A stretch of DNA of 64,000 nt from Paenibacillus pinistramenti (GCF_005869875.1 NZ_VAWG01000001.1:586851-650850); one strand, 5' to 3'; numbered from the stretch's first letter, positions 1 to 8,653 are shown. Program-made: numbers and translations. Notes: generated from the sequence alone by a model not told the origin.

Positions 1-879
1 TTCTTCCATGGATCCGAGGGTTCCGGCAGCATTCGGCATAGAGTCCTGCGGGGATGCCTGCTCAGCCTTGCGGTATTGGGAAGGGCTGACCTGGTACGTC
101 TCTCTGAACACCCGGTTAAAGGCAGCCAAGCTGGGAAAACCGCTGTCCAGCGCAATGCGTGTAATAGGCTGATCCGTATACAGCAGGTAAGCGAGGGCAT
201 GCTCCAGACGGATTTTGTTCAGATATTCGGAAAAAGTCATCCCCATCGTCTTCTTGAAAGACTTGGAGAGATACGGCACGGATACATAATGCAGCTCGGC
301 GACTTCATTCAAAGTCAGCGGCTGTTTGAAATTCGCATGCACGTAAGCGCAGATCTCCAGGAGCCTTTGATTCGGCTTGTTTGAATGCTGCGGAGATTCC
401 GGCTTGTGCTCCTCAACCCGGTAATGGTTTAACAGCAGGTACAGCAGTTCAAAGGTTGATTTGATCAGCATGACCGGCTTGAATTTGCCGGGTTTGACTT
501 GGTGACTCAGAATCTCTGTAAAAATCCTTCTTAACTCCTCATCCGCCTCTTGTCTGCTGCCGGCGGAACTGCAGGAAAACCGGGAGCCTTCGGGGACATC
601 AAACAGCTTCAAAACATCCAGCGGCAGCTGAAACCGGGCAGCCAGCATCTTCCCCGCGGACTCCAGCCGGTATTCCTCGCCCGGATGAAAGAGAATAAAG
701 TCATCTGCTCCGAGCGTAAACCGCTGCCTCTCATCATGGATCGTCAGGCTCCCCTGCAGTACAAACAGGATTTGAATGTCCGGGCTGGCAATGGAGCCGG
801 AGTCCTTCTCGGTAAGCATCGAGATTTGTAACGAAAGCTCAGGCAGAACCCGTAGTAAAGGGTGATGGCCGTTCTCCAT
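1..879 (-). CDS. AraC family transcriptional regulator (C-terminus cut by window edge)
   Basis: The minus-strand frame is open from 879 to the left edge (293 residues visible), so the stop codon lies outside the window. The start ATG at 877-879 follows an AGAGGAGG ribosome site. Residues 1 to about 150 look like a cupin-type sensing domain (ILFVLQG, FILFHPGEEYRLE). The last third is an AraC double helix-turn-helix: LTLNEVAELHYVSVPYLSKS for the first helix pair and the ITRIALDSGFPSLAAFNRVF stretch for the second, followed by the usual SPSQYRK ending. Such proteins usually bind a sugar and activate adjacent catabolic genes. It lies 32 bp downstream of the isomerase gene on the same strand, so it may be co-transcribed with the dehydrogenase/isomerase pair. 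The ligand is unknown. Confidence 0.9.
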   Translation of the reverse strand, partial: MENGHHPLLRVLPELSLQISMLTEKDSGSIASPDIQILFVLQGSLTIHDERQRFTLGADDFILFHPGEEYRLESAGKMLAARFQLPLDVLKLFDVPEGSRFSCSSAGSRQEADEELRRIFTEILSHQVKPGKFKPVMLIKSTFELLYLLLNHYRVEEHKPESPQHSNKPNQRLLEICAYVHANFKQPLTLNEVAELHYVSVPYLSKSFKKTMGMTFSEYLNKIRLEHALAYLLYTDQPITRIALDSGFPSLAAFNRVFRETYQVSPSQYRKAEQASPQDSMPNAAGTLGSMEE

Positions 880-911
880 TGCCCAGCCTCCTCTCTTGGT
901 GAAATTTCCTT

Positions 912-1880
912 CTAAACCCACCACATCTCTGCTGCCGGTTCACGGATCAAAAGGGGCTTCAGCGTATCCACTGCTTTTGAGAATCCCTCGTTAACCGACA
1001 TCAGTCCGTCTTCATGTTCAATGCTGACGACATAGTCATAGCCCACTAGGCGGAGCGTGCTGATGATGTCCGCCCAGGTCTTGGTGTCATGTCCGAAGCC
1101 TACGGAACGGAAGTTCCAAGCCCGGTCCATCAGTGCTGTATACGGCTGCATATCCGTTACTCCATAACGGTTCACGTTCACAGGGTCGATGGCTGTGTCT
1201 TTCGCATGGAAGTAGTGGAGGGCACCTTCACTTCCCAAAATTTTTACTGCCTGGACCGGATCAATTCCCTGCCACCACATGTGGCTTGGATCCAGGTTCG
1301 CCCCGATCACTTCACCTGCAGCTTCACGAAGCTTCAGCAGAGTGGCCGGCGTATGGACGGAGAAGCCTCCATGCAGCTCCAGCGCAATTTTTAAACCTTT
1401 GTCCCGTGCAGCCCGCCCGGTTTCCTTCCAATAAGGAATGACTTTGTTCTCCCACTGCCAATTCAGCAGCTCGCCGTACTCATTAGGCCAAGGCGCTACC
1501 GGCCAGTTCGGGTATTTGGCATCGTCCGAATCGCCGGGGCAGCCCGAGAATCCGACCACAACAGGAACCTCCAGTCGTTCAGCCAGATCAAGGGTCTTCA
1601 TAAATGACTCGTGATACTGCCGGGCGATCTCCTTCTGGGGATGCAGCGGGTTGCCATGGCAGCTGAGCGCACTGATCATCAAACCTCTGGATTCAAACGC
1701 GTGCTTGTACGCTTTCAGCTTCCCGGCGTCCGCCAGCAGCTCATCCGGATTGCAGTGATGATTGCCGGGAAAGCCGCCGGTTCCCAGCTCGACCGCATCC
1801 AGACCTTTGGAGACGATAACATCCAGTGCCTCTTCCAGAGGCAGCTGCTGCAGGAGTACGGAAAAAACTCCGAGTTTCAT
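912..1880 (-). CDS. Sugar phosphate isomerase/epimerase family TIM-barrel protein
   Basis: This 322-residue protein belongs to the xylose-isomerase-like TIM-barrel superfamily (IolE/AP-endonuclease-2 fold), whose members isomerise, epimerise or dehydrate sugars with a divalent metal. Likely metal-binding segments are visible in order: DAVELGTGG near residue 30, IALELHGG, NLDPSHMWW, YFHAKDT and VSIEHED near the C-terminus. It begins 27 bp after the stop of the upstream Gfo/Idh gene, so the two are very probably one operon. The pairing of a Gfo/Idh/MocA dehydrogenase with this fold is typical of inositol and 3-keto-sugar pathways. The exact substrate cannot be read from the sequence. Confidence 0.88.
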   Translation of the reverse strand: MKLGVFSVLLQQLPLEEALDVIVSKGLDAVELGTGGFPGNHHCNPDELLADAGKLKAYKHAFESRGLMISALSCHGNPLHPQKEIARQYHESFMKTLDLAERLEVPVVVGFSGCPGDSDDAKYPNWPVAPWPNEYGELLNWQWENKVIPYWKETGRAARDKGLKIALELHGGFSVHTPATLLKLREAAGEVIGANLDPSHMWWQGIDPVQAVKILGSEGALHYFHAKDTAIDPVNVNRYGVTDMQPYTALMDRAWNFRSVGFGHDTKTWADIISTLRLVGYDYVVSIEHEDGLMSVNEGFSKAVDTLKPLLIREPAAEMWWV

Positions 1881-1907
1881 AGCTGCTACACCTTCCTCGC
1901 TGTTGGA

Positions 1908-3008
1908 TTAAAAGAATACCGGTTCTCCGGTTTCAGCCGACTTGTAGATCGCCTCGAGAATCTGGGTAACAACCAGTGCCTGCTCCGGCTTCACCAGCGG
2001 CTCTTTGTCGTTCAGAAGAGCATCGACCCACATGCGTGCTTCCACGTCATTGGCTCTGCGGCTTTCTCCGCTGAAGTAAGCGACTCCGCCGCCGTCGGAA
2101 GGAGCTGTCTCAACCAGCTGTCCGTGCTGAGCGGTATTGAATACCACATAACCTTCGTCCAGGAAAGCCTTGCCGCGCATTTCCGCGCCGGCTTTCGTTC
2201 CGCACAGCGTAACCTGGGCTTCCTTGCCGTCCAGCACGTTGAGGGCCCAAGCCGCTTCGAGGTAAATCGTGGCGCCGTTCTCCATTTTGATAAAACCAAA
2301 TGCGGAGTCCTCTACCTCAAAGGTTTCCGGATCCCATGGCCCGAACATATTGCCCATCGGATTGTCCTTGAGCTTCTGATAAGTGGAGCCGACTACCATC
2401 TTTGGCTTGTAGTTGTTCATGTTCCACAGCGTCAGATCCAGCGCATGCGTACCGATATCGATCAGCGGGCCGCCGCCCTGCTTCGATTTATCCGGGAATA
2501 CGCCCCATGTCGGAACCGCTTTGCGGCGCACCGCATGCGCCTTGGCGAAATAAATATCCCCCAGCTCGTCGTTCTCGCACGCTTCATGCAGCGCCAGCGA
2601 ATCGACACGGCAGCGGTTTTGGTAGCCGATCGTCAGCTTCTTACCGGTGCGTTTGGCTGCATCCAGCATTTTTTGCGCTTCTTCGGTATTGATGGCCATC
2701 GGCTTTTCACACAGGACATGCTTGCCGGCTTCCAGCGCATCAACAGTAATATAGGAATGGGATACGTTTGGTGTCAGTACGTGAACAACATCCAGCGATT
2801 CGTCTTTAAGCAGCTCTTTGTAATCTGTGTATACGCTTGCATTTTCGACCCCGTACTGCTTGGCTGCTTGTGCCGCGCGCTCCTCGATAATGTCGCAGAA
2901 GGCTACCAGTTCAACTTCGTCATTCAATGCGGCCAGCGCCGGAAAATGCTTCTGATTGGCAATACCGCCGCAGCCGATAAATCCGAATCTTAACTTTTTC
3001 TTATTCAA
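1908..3008 (-). CDS. Gfo/Idh/MocA family NAD(P)-dependent oxidoreductase
   Basis: The product is 366 residues. The preferred start is the TTG at 3006-3008, eight bases after GGGAGG; a longer reading to 3035 would run through that ribosome site. The N-terminal Rossmann fold shows FGFIGCGGIA, and the family's hallmark CEKPMA appears near residue 100. The catalytic region contains GGGPLIDIGTHALDL, with the Asp and His expected for a hydride-transferring sugar dehydrogenase. It is the first gene of a unit that continues into the isomerase at 912-1880. Two copies of the local operator motif (3041-3090) lie 33 bp upstream. Substrates in this family include inositols, glucose, UDP-sugars and glycosides; none can be assigned here. 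Confidence 0.9.
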   Translation of the reverse strand: MNKKKLRFGFIGCGGIANQKHFPALAALNDEVELVAFCDIIEERAAQAAKQYGVENASVYTDYKELLKDESLDVVHVLTPNVSHSYITVDALEAGKHVLCEKPMAINTEEAQKMLDAAKRTGKKLTIGYQNRCRVDSLALHEACENDELGDIYFAKAHAVRRKAVPTWGVFPDKSKQGGGPLIDIGTHALDLTLWNMNNYKPKMVVGSTYQKLKDNPMGNMFGPWDPETFEVEDSAFGFIKMENGATIYLEAAWALNVLDGKEAQVTLCGTKAGAEMRGKAFLDEGYVVFNTAQHGQLVETAPSDGGGVAYFSGESRRANDVEARMWVDALLNDKEPLVKPEQALVVTQILEAIYKSAETGEPVFF

Positions 3009-3040
3009 TGTGAATTCCTCCCATAAGAAAATCATGTTTA

Positions 3041-3090
3041 TTTACTACCGTTAAATCATTACTTATATTTAATCATTAACTAGTAGTAAA
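3041..3090. promoter_or_regulatory. Paired inverted copies of a putative TetR operator
   Basis: Two 20-bp elements face each other. Positions 3041-3060 read TTTACTACCGTTAAATCATT. Positions 3071-3090 read, on the minus strand, TTTACTACTAGTTAATGATT. The same motif is found upstream of four other units in the first 10 kb. That it binds the TetR protein encoded at 5351-5989 is inference from co-location. Confidence 0.6.
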
Positions 3091-3170
3091 CTTATGATCT
3101 TACCTTACCACGCCTTTTTGGGTTTGGCAAGCAGAACATTATATTATTGTAAGCGTGATCATTATGGACA

Positions 3171-3209
3171 TAAAAATAGCGGCAAACCTGAAAATTCCCG
3201 GTCTGCCGC
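3171..3209 (-). terminator. Rho-independent terminator after the Gfo/Idh gene at 3227
   Basis: On the minus strand GCGGCA (3204-3209) pairs with TGCCGC (3179-3184) and is followed by a T-rich TATTTTTA. It starts 18 bases after the stop codon of the upstream dehydrogenase gene and separates it from the next unit. Confidence 0.7.
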
Positions 3210-3226
3210 TGTTCGTGATGGATAAA

Positions 3227-4318
3227 TTAGGATCTGGAAAGAACCAGAGACTGTGCGTTCTGGACGCTGACAGGCGCTCCTGACGCAGCGCTTTCATAGA
3301 AGGCGTCAACAATTTCGGCAAAATAAAGGCCGTCATCAGCCGGGGCAATCAGCTCCTGACGCTCGTCTTTAATGCAGTCTACAAAATGCCTGAACTCATT
3401 CTTGAGCTGCAGGTTTGGATTGAGCTTGAGCTTAGGAGTAATATCCAGACAAATATCAGAGCTTTCGCCGAACAGCTTCAAGGTGCCGTTAACCAGACTG
3501 GCCCCGCCTTTTGTTCCGAGCAGCTCCACATAGAAGCGGTCTTCTTCGATGTTGGAGGCCCAGCTGAAATCAAAGGACAGACTGGCCCCGCCCTGCAGTG
3601 CCACATATCCGATCGCCGCATCCTCCACGTTAAAGGTCCCGCCTTCAATTCCCTTGTACCCGTTCCGGTTCCGCGCCGTCGTATGGACAAAATTCTGATA
3701 GGTGCTTCCGGCCACATACGATGCCTTCGGGCTGCCCATGAGATAGAGAGCCAAATCCAAATAATGGGCCCCGAGATCGATCATTACTCCGCCGCCGGAA
3801 CGGGCTTTATCGGTAAACCAGGTGCCTCTGCCCGGAATGCCCGCGCGGCGGATCCAGCCCGCTTTAGCGCTGTAAATTTCACCGAGACTGCCCTGATCGA
3901 TCCATTTCTTCAGAAAGACGGCTTCGTTCGTAAAACGGTTGTTCAAGCCGATTATCACTCTTTTTCCAGTCCGGTTCCGGACCTCTAAAATGCGGCGTGC
4001 TTCCGCGCTGCTGATGCTGAGCGGTTTCTCACAGTGGACATGCGCTCCATGAGACAGGGCATATTCCGTAATTTCGGCGTGAAGGAAGTTCGGCGTCACC
4101 ACGCTGACGATATCCGGGCGCTCCTTGGCGAACATTTCCTTGTAGTCTTTGTATACGTTAGGGACATTATATTTTTCAGCCATTCTGGAAGCTTTGCTCA
4201 GGTCAACGTCGCAGATCGCGGCTGCTTCAACATCCTCCAGGGCCAAATATCCGTGAATATGCTTCTTCTCGGCGTTGCCGCCTGCTCCGATCAGCGCGTA
4301 CTTTAATTTCGCTGTCAT
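3227..4318 (-). CDS. Gfo/Idh/MocA family oxidoreductase
   Basis: The product is 363 residues, starting at the ATG at 4316-4318 after GAGGTGAACAGG; the frame continues upstream to 4411 but would overlap the previous gene. The N-terminal dinucleotide-binding motif is YALIGAGGNAE, the family signature is CEKPLSIS near residue 95, and the catalytic segment is GGGVMIDLGAHYLDLAL. It starts 25 bp after the isomerase/epimerase gene at 4344-5135 and is followed by a terminator. The two genes therefore look like a two-gene operon that mirrors the neighbouring 3008-912 unit, but in reversed gene order. It is clearly a different paralogue from the other two Gfo/Idh proteins here. Substrate unknown. Confidence 0.9.
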   Translation of the reverse strand: MTAKLKYALIGAGGNAEKKHIHGYLALEDVEAAAICDVDLSKASRMAEKYNVPNVYKDYKEMFAKERPDIVSVVTPNFLHAEITEYALSHGAHVHCEKPLSISSAEARRILEVRNRTGKRVIIGLNNRFTNEAVFLKKWIDQGSLGEIYSAKAGWIRRAGIPGRGTWFTDKARSGGGVMIDLGAHYLDLALYLMGSPKASYVAGSTYQNFVHTTARNRNGYKGIEGGTFNVEDAAIGYVALQGGASLSFDFSWASNIEEDRFYVELLGTKGGASLVNGTLKLFGESSDICLDITPKLKLNPNLQLKNEFRHFVDCIKDERQELIAPADDGLYFAEIVDAFYESAASGAPVSVQNAQSLVLSRS

Positions 4319-4343
4319 CCTGTTCACCTCTTCATGTTTATGC

Positions 4344-5135
4344 TTAATCTTCAAGCAAAAGCTTCTTAAAATAAGCTGCCGAGTAATCGATCCCTTTGTC
4401 CGCAAGATCATCCGGAAGAGCCGATTTCCGCGGTTCTATGCTTAATCCGGCGTCATAACCGGCCGCACGCAGCGTCGCAATGAAAGACGGCCAGTCGGTC
4501 TGGTCCATGCCGGCAGGCGGTTCATCGACCTTAAGTCCGTTGACGAGCAGCGAGCCCTTCAAATGCACATGATAGAAGCGGTGTCCCCAGTCCAGCGCCT
4601 CCTGCAGATAATCCCCGCCGAAGAAGCGCGCATGCGACGGATCAAATTTAATGCCCAGCTCTGGAAGATGACCGTGGATAATCCGCCAAACTTCCGGGGT
4701 ATTGACGAAATTGACTTTCCGGCAGTTATACGCTGAAACCTTAACATTTTTGGGTTTGGCATAGTCCAGCAGTTCTTTGAAAAAGGCGATGGCTGCCGTG
4801 CAGTTCTCGTAGAAGGACAATTCCTCTACATAGTTGCAGCCGGCGACAAAGCTGGGGCATTCAAGCGCGCTCGCTGCATCAATCAGCTTGAAGCACCGCT
4901 CCAGTTCGTCCTGCAGAATTTCCCCCTTCTCGTTAATACGAAGAGATTTCCAGCGGCCAATTGAACCTACCTCCACACCGTACTGCGCCTTCCACTCTGC
5001 GATATTCTCCAGCTGCCCGCAAAATTCTTCGACGCTGTCTCCCTCGTTAATGCAAAACTCCAGAAAGCTTAAACCTCTGTTTCGGGCTTTGGCAAAGCTT
5101 TCTTCCTTAACCGGAGCAATGATTCCCAGCTTCAT
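4344..5135 (-). CDS. Sugar phosphate isomerase/epimerase family protein
   Basis: A 263-residue TIM-barrel protein of the AP-endonuclease-2/xylose isomerase-like superfamily. It begins MKLGIIAPVKEESFAKA. Metal-site segments are ELGIKFDPSHARF (near residue 165), YHVHLKGS and LSIEPRK toward the C-terminus. It is smaller than the paralogue at 912-1880 and not closely similar to it. It is the first gene of the unit that continues into the Gfo/Idh gene at 3227-4318, and a copy of the shared operator motif lies 50 bp upstream (5185-5203). It probably acts on a product of one of the neighbouring dehydrogenases, for example a 3-keto or inosose-type intermediate, but that is inference. Confidence 0.88.
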   Translation of the reverse strand: MKLGIIAPVKEESFAKARNRGLSFLEFCINEGDSVEEFCGQLENIAEWKAQYGVEVGSIGRWKSLRINEKGEILQDELERCFKLIDAASALECPSFVAGCNYVEELSFYENCTAAIAFFKELLDYAKPKNVKVSAYNCRKVNFVNTPEVWRIIHGHLPELGIKFDPSHARFFGGDYLQEALDWGHRFYHVHLKGSLLVNGLKVDEPPAGMDQTDWPSFIATLRAAGYDAGLSIEPRKSALPDDLADKGIDYSAAYFKKLLLED

Positions 5136-5184
5136 GTGATTAACTTCCTTTCCTTCATATCTATCGAATGATTTATCAATAATA

Positions 5185-5203
5185 AATGGTTAACTATAAG
5201 TAA
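5185..5203 (-). promoter_or_regulatory. Putative TetR operator upstream of the isomerase gene
   Basis: On the minus strand this reads TTACTTATAGTTAACCATT, matching the motif TTTACTANTAGTTAANNATT shared by five transcription units between 3041 and 9961. It lies about 50 bp upstream of the start codon at 5135. Confidence 0.55.
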
Positions 5204-5250
5204 TCCTTTAGTTGTAATTTACCAGACTTCGCTGCTTTTTGCAAGCGCAT

Positions 5251-5284
5251 AAAAAAAAAGATGGAGTCCATATCGGAATCCATC
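5251..5284 (-). terminator. Rho-independent terminator after the TetR gene
   Basis: On the minus strand GATGGA (5279-5284) pairs with TCCATC (5260-5265) around a 13-base loop and is followed by nine T residues (5251-5259). It ends transcription from the TetR gene, whose stop is at 5351. Confidence 0.75.
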
Positions 5285-5288
5285 TCGC

Positions 5289-5323
5289 TAATCTTTAATC
5301 TTTAATCTTTAATCCTTAATCCT
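5289..5323. repeat. 7-bp tandem repeat, five units
   Basis: TAATCTT occurs three times in a row (5289-5309), followed by two TAATCCT variants (5310-5323). It lies between the TetR stop codon (5351) and its terminator, so it would be transcribed in the mRNA tail. Confidence 0.9.
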
Positions 5324-5350
5324 TAACCCCAACCCTTATCGGGTTCAAGA

Positions 5351-5989
5351 TTATTTTTTCAAGTAATACAGCACAAATGACTTTGACGTCTTCGCAATTT
5401 CTTCAAAACCAACCTGGTGCTCTTCTTCCAGCAGCTTTCCCCTGAAGGCCAGACGCTGCATTAAGCTGATGATCATCTCGATGATAAAGAGGCTGGTTTC
5501 CTCCAGCTTCAGATCCGGCCGGATTGACCCGTCGCGGACACCCTGATCAATGTAATTGTGCAGGACCCGGCCAATAGTGCCGTCGCTGACCAATTCACGG
5601 TAGGTTGTCTGCAGCTCTTCGCTCGGATAATGATCGCGGTAGGTATGATCAAAGAATCCGATATATTTCAGATGATCCGGATGCGTATTCAAGAATAAAA
5701 TCCAAGCGTCCAGATAGCCCTCAATGCTCTCCAGCCCGCTCTTCCTGGCCGTTGAATGACTCTCGATAAATTCGGTAAGCTCACCGAGTATCTTTTGCTG
5801 AACCGCAAAGATCAGCTCGTCCATTGAATTAAAGCATTTATAAAAGGTGACTTTACTTAAATTCGCACGCTCACAGATATCCTTAAGTCCCACGTTAGTA
5901 AAATTATGCTCGATAAGCGCATTTTGACCGGCCAAAATGAATTCTTCGCGGTTTCGGTTCCGTACATCCTGGTGCCATGTGGTCGCCAT
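5351..5989 (-). CDS. TetR/AcrR family transcriptional regulator
   Basis: A 212-residue regulator starting at the ATG at 5987-5989, seven bases after GGGAGG; the frame could extend to 6025 but without a ribosome site. Residues 10-60 form the TetR helix-turn-helix: EEFILAGQNALIEHNF, then LKDICERANLSKVTFYKCF. The C-terminal helical region is the ligand and dimer domain. Its own upstream region carries two 18-bp-spaced direct copies of the AGTTAANCATT half-motif (6016-6044). The full motif recurs before the adjacent dehydrogenase, isomerase, kinase and downstream-transporter units, so it is the natural candidate for the local repressor. The inducer is unknown. Confidence 0.88.
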   Translation of the reverse strand: MATTWHQDVRNRNREEFILAGQNALIEHNFTNVGLKDICERANLSKVTFYKCFNSMDELIFAVQQKILGELTEFIESHSTARKSGLESIEGYLDAWILFLNTHPDHLKYIGFFDHTYRDHYPSEELQTTYRELVSDGTIGRVLHNYIDQGVRDGSIRPDLKLEETSLFIIEMIISLMQRLAFRGKLLEEEHQVGFEEIAKTSKSFVLYYLKK

Positions 5990-6015
5990 AAAGAACCTCC
6001 CTTCCCCTATGCACG

Positions 6016-6044
6016 AGTTAACCATTTATCTTGAGTTAATCATT
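6016..6044. promoter_or_regulatory. Direct half-site repeats upstream of the TetR gene
   Basis: AGTTAACCATT (6016-6026) and AGTTAATCATT (6034-6044) repeat with an 18-bp period, 27 to 55 bases upstream of the TetR start. They match the right half of the motif found at the other four units. Autoregulation is inferred. Confidence 0.55.
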
Positions 6045-6091
6045 AAATAGGATAATACAGGCAGCTGTAAAAATCAAGCAGACTTCTCACT

Positions 6092-7048
6092 TCAGCCAAA
6101 TAAATGAAGCCCTGCCGCTCCGACTACACCGGCGTTATTGCCTAATACTGCGGGTACGATGTCTACATTCTCCCTGGCGTTCTCAAGCGCATATTCACGG
6201 AAGTACCGGTCGATCTGATCCAGCAGATAGCTTCCGGCTTTCGCCACACCGCCGCCCACTACGAAACGCTGGGGGTTCGTAACGACAGACAGCAGTGCCA
6301 TGGATTTGCCCAAATATTTTGCCGCCCGGTCCACGATTTGAACAGCTGCCGGATCACCCGCTTTAGCCTCATCCAGCACATCTTTTGCAGTGATTTCCCG
6401 AATAGCGGCCAGTGAAGTCTGTTCACCGCGGATCACCGCCTCTTTGGCCATGTAAATAATCCCGGTAGCAGAGGCAACGGTCTCCAGGCAGCCCTTTTTA
6501 CCGCAGCCGCAGGCAATCGCTTCGCTGTCGGGAACAACGTTCAAATGTCCGATTTCGCCGCCCATACCGTTAAACCCCTGGCACAGGCTGTTCTTGACGA
6601 TAATTCCGCCGCCTACACCGGTACCCAGCGTATAGCAGACCACATTGGAAATGCCTGCCCCTGCTCCGCCCCAGACCTCTCCCAGCGCCGCTGCATTGGC
6701 GTCATTGTCAATCTTGACCGTTTTGCCTAACCGGGCTTCCAGAATCTCTTTAACCGCAACATTTCTCCACCCCAGGTTCGGAGAAGCCTTGACCAGCCCT
6801 TGCTGAAAATCCAAAAATCCCGGAATTCCGGCTCCGACGCCGGCGATCTGCTCCCAGCTGCAGCCTGCCCTGGACACCAGCTCTCTGACATAAAGTTCAA
6901 TATTTTGCAGAACGCCTTCCGCCCGCTTGTCCGCCTCTGTCGGTCCTTCATAAACGGCAAGCAGCTCACCGTCCCCGTCACATATTCCAGTCTTAATGGT
7001 TGTTCCTCCCAGATCGATCCCGATGTAAAATGACTGCTTCGTATTCAT
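6092..7048 (-). CDS. ROK family sugar kinase (glucokinase-like)
   Basis: A 318-residue cytoplasmic kinase starting at the ATG at 7046-7048 after AGGAGGAATCAGA. The phosphate-binding motif YIGIDLGGTTIKTG is at the N-terminus. The catalytic segment VKIDNDANAAALGE is near residue 110. The zinc-binding ROK signature CGCGKKGCLE is near residue 170, preceded by GEIGHLNV, which carries the conserved His. These features fit an ATP-dependent glucokinase-type enzyme, though ROK kinases also phosphorylate fructose, mannose, allose or N-acetylmannosamine. It stands alone between a terminator and the TetR gene, with a copy of the operator motif 41 bp upstream. It probably phosphorylates the free hexose released by the dehydrogenase/isomerase route or imported by the GPH transporter. 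Confidence 0.92.
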   Translation of the reverse strand: MNTKQSFYIGIDLGGTTIKTGICDGDGELLAVYEGPTEADKRAEGVLQNIELYVRELVSRAGCSWEQIAGVGAGIPGFLDFQQGLVKASPNLGWRNVAVKEILEARLGKTVKIDNDANAAALGEVWGGAGAGISNVVCYTLGTGVGGGIIVKNSLCQGFNGMGGEIGHLNVVPDSEAIACGCGKKGCLETVASATGIIYMAKEAVIRGEQTSLAAIREITAKDVLDEAKAGDPAAVQIVDRAAKYLGKSMALLSVVTNPQRFVVGGGVAKAGSYLLDQIDRYFREYALENARENVDIVPAVLGNNAGVVGAAGLHLFG

Positions 7049-7088
7049 TCTGATTCCTCCTGCATAATTGTTAATTATAAATAAATCA

Positions 7089-7108
7089 TTTACTAATAGT
7101 AATCTATT
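7089..7108. promoter_or_regulatory. Putative TetR operator upstream of the ROK kinase
   Basis: TTTACTAATAGTAATCTATT contains the perfect 13-bp palindrome TTACTAATAGTAA (7090-7102). It is the most symmetrical member of the shared motif family and lies about 41 bp upstream of the kinase start. Confidence 0.55.
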
Positions 7109-7112
7109 GTTC

Positions 7113-7159
7113 ATAAAAAAAGACAATGCCATAAGTTTAAAATCTTACAGCATTGCCTT
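7113..7159 (-). terminator. Rho-independent terminator after the GPH transporter gene
   Basis: On the minus strand AAGGCAATGC (7150-7159) pairs with GCATTGTCTT (7120-7129), followed by a T run at 7113-7119. It separates the transporter from the kinase unit. Confidence 0.7.
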
Positions 7160-7191
7160 TTGGGGTTAATGGATAGCACGACAGCTGAATA

Positions 7192-7230
7192 GATTTGCTG
7201 ATTAGATTTACTGATTAGTTTTACTGATGA
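7192..7230. repeat. 13-bp tandem repeat, three units, directly after a stop codon
   Basis: On the plus strand the units are GATTTGCTGATTA (7192-7204), GATTTACTGATTA (7205-7217) and GTTTTACTGATGA (7218-7230). The last unit lies three bases beyond the transporter stop codon (7234-7236). Confidence 0.85.
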
Positions 7231-7233
7231 GCT

Positions 7234-8637
7234 TTAATGCGCGCTTCTTCTTGCTTCCAGCTCACTTACTACCTGCGGATGAATGGCGTCCAGCTTATAG
7301 AACGAAATCGCAATGATTTGCAGGACTGTGCAGACAAGCGGGATGGCAAAGAACAATACGTTAATCGCTGTAGAGACTCCTGCTGTCACGTTCTCAGCGT
7401 TGTAACCGGTCAAAGCAAGCGTATATCCAACCACAGCACTTCCCACAGCCATCCCTACTTTTGTAGCAAAGCTGTAGCCTGCATAAAGCGTGCCTTCCGC
7501 TTTTTTGTTAAACTTCCATTCATTATAGTCAACAGAGTTAGCAATCATGCTGAAGACGGCACCAGAGCTGATTCCGCCGAACACATTGGCGAGGAACCAC
7601 AAAGCGACAAACATGACCATATTGTGTTCAAACAGCGGCATGACCGCCAAACCAATCATAAAAATAATCTGCGCGATAATGTTGCCTTTTCTCTGCTTAA
7701 ACTTCTTCAGAAACGCCGGTGTAATGGCAGCCGAGCACAATACAGATACGTAGAGGGCAGGCAGCAAAATCGAAATCATCCCCGGATTATGCAGAACATG
7801 CAGCGAGAAATAGATGGTAATGGATACGGTAGCACCTGTCCGGATAAACAGCAGGAGAGAGAACAGAATAGTCGCTACCCAAGGCGCATTTCCGAAAGCG
7901 CTTTTATAAGTCTGAATAATAGAACCTTTTTCTTTAACGGCTGACACCGGCTCGGCATAACGCTCTTTGCAGTTCTTGTACACGACCAGGAACATCATCG
8001 CGCTCAGGACAGCGAATACAATAGTTGTGACCAGATACCCTTTTTGTTCATTGCCGCCGCCAAAGTAGTTCACCATCGGTGTCGTCAAAGCGGTTACAAT
8101 AATACTGCCGACCGCCATGCCCACCATCCGGTAGCTGGACAACTGGTTCTTCTCTTCCCCGCTGCGCGTCATCAGCGGCATGAGTGCTCCATAAGGCACA
8201 TTGACAATGGAGTATAACAGACCTGCAATAATATAAGTAACGGAAGCGTAAATGATCTTGCCGGTTGTTGAAATATCCGGACTGGTAAAGGTCAGAATCA
8301 GCATGATCGCGAACGGAATAATTCCGAACAGAATGTAAGGACGGGCCCGCCCAAGCCTTGTGTTTGTCCGGTCTACAAATCCGCCGATCACCGGGTCGAT
8401 GATCGAATCCAGTATCCGTGCCACCAGAATTAACGTCCCCGTTGCAGCAACCGGAATCAAAGCGACATCCGTATAAAAGTAAAGAAGAAAGCTTCCGACG
8501 ATCCCCCACATCAGATTAGAACCCAGATCTCCAAGGCCGTAGCTGATTTTTTCCTTAAAGCCCAATTTCCCGTTCTCCTGCTTGCTGCTTATCTCTCCGA
8601 GCAGGGGCATTTCGTTTGCCAAGTTCGTAGTTTGCAT
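7234..8637 (-). CDS. GPH family sugar:cation symporter (MFS)
   Basis: A 467-residue membrane protein with about twelve hydrophobic segments. The family fingerprint is present in the N-terminal half: KISYGLGDLGSNLMWG at about residue 31, and then GFVDRTNTRLGRARPYILFG around residue 80, matching the D-R-T-x-T-R-x-G-x-x-R-P loop of MelB/XylP/glucuronide carriers. These transporters import disaccharides, glycosides or uronides with Na+ or H+. The start follows GGGAGAGGTATCC. A cre-like site lies 17 bp upstream of the start, suggesting catabolite control. It lies 194 bp downstream of the third Gfo/Idh gene and may be transcribed with it. Confidence 0.92.
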   Translation of the reverse strand: MQTTNLANEMPLLGEISSKQENGKLGFKEKISYGLGDLGSNLMWGIVGSFLLYFYTDVALIPVAATGTLILVARILDSIIDPVIGGFVDRTNTRLGRARPYILFGIIPFAIMLILTFTSPDISTTGKIIYASVTYIIAGLLYSIVNVPYGALMPLMTRSGEEKNQLSSYRMVGMAVGSIIVTALTTPMVNYFGGGNEQKGYLVTTIVFAVLSAMMFLVVYKNCKERYAEPVSAVKEKGSIIQTYKSAFGNAPWVATILFSLLLFIRTGATVSITIYFSLHVLHNPGMISILLPALYVSVLCSAAITPAFLKKFKQRKGNIIAQIIFMIGLAVMPLFEHNMVMFVALWFLANVFGGISSGAVFSMIANSVDYNEWKFNKKAEGTLYAGYSFATKVGMAVGSAVVGYTLALTGYNAENVTAGVSTAINVLFFAIPLVCTVLQIIAISFYKLDAIHPQVVSELEARRSAH

Positions 8638-8653
8638 GGATACCTCTCCCTTA

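Noticed and set aside
1611..2993. 460-codon plus-strand ORF across the isomerase and Gfo/Idh genes
   Set aside because: It spans the junction of two well-supported minus-strand genes and has no ribosome site.
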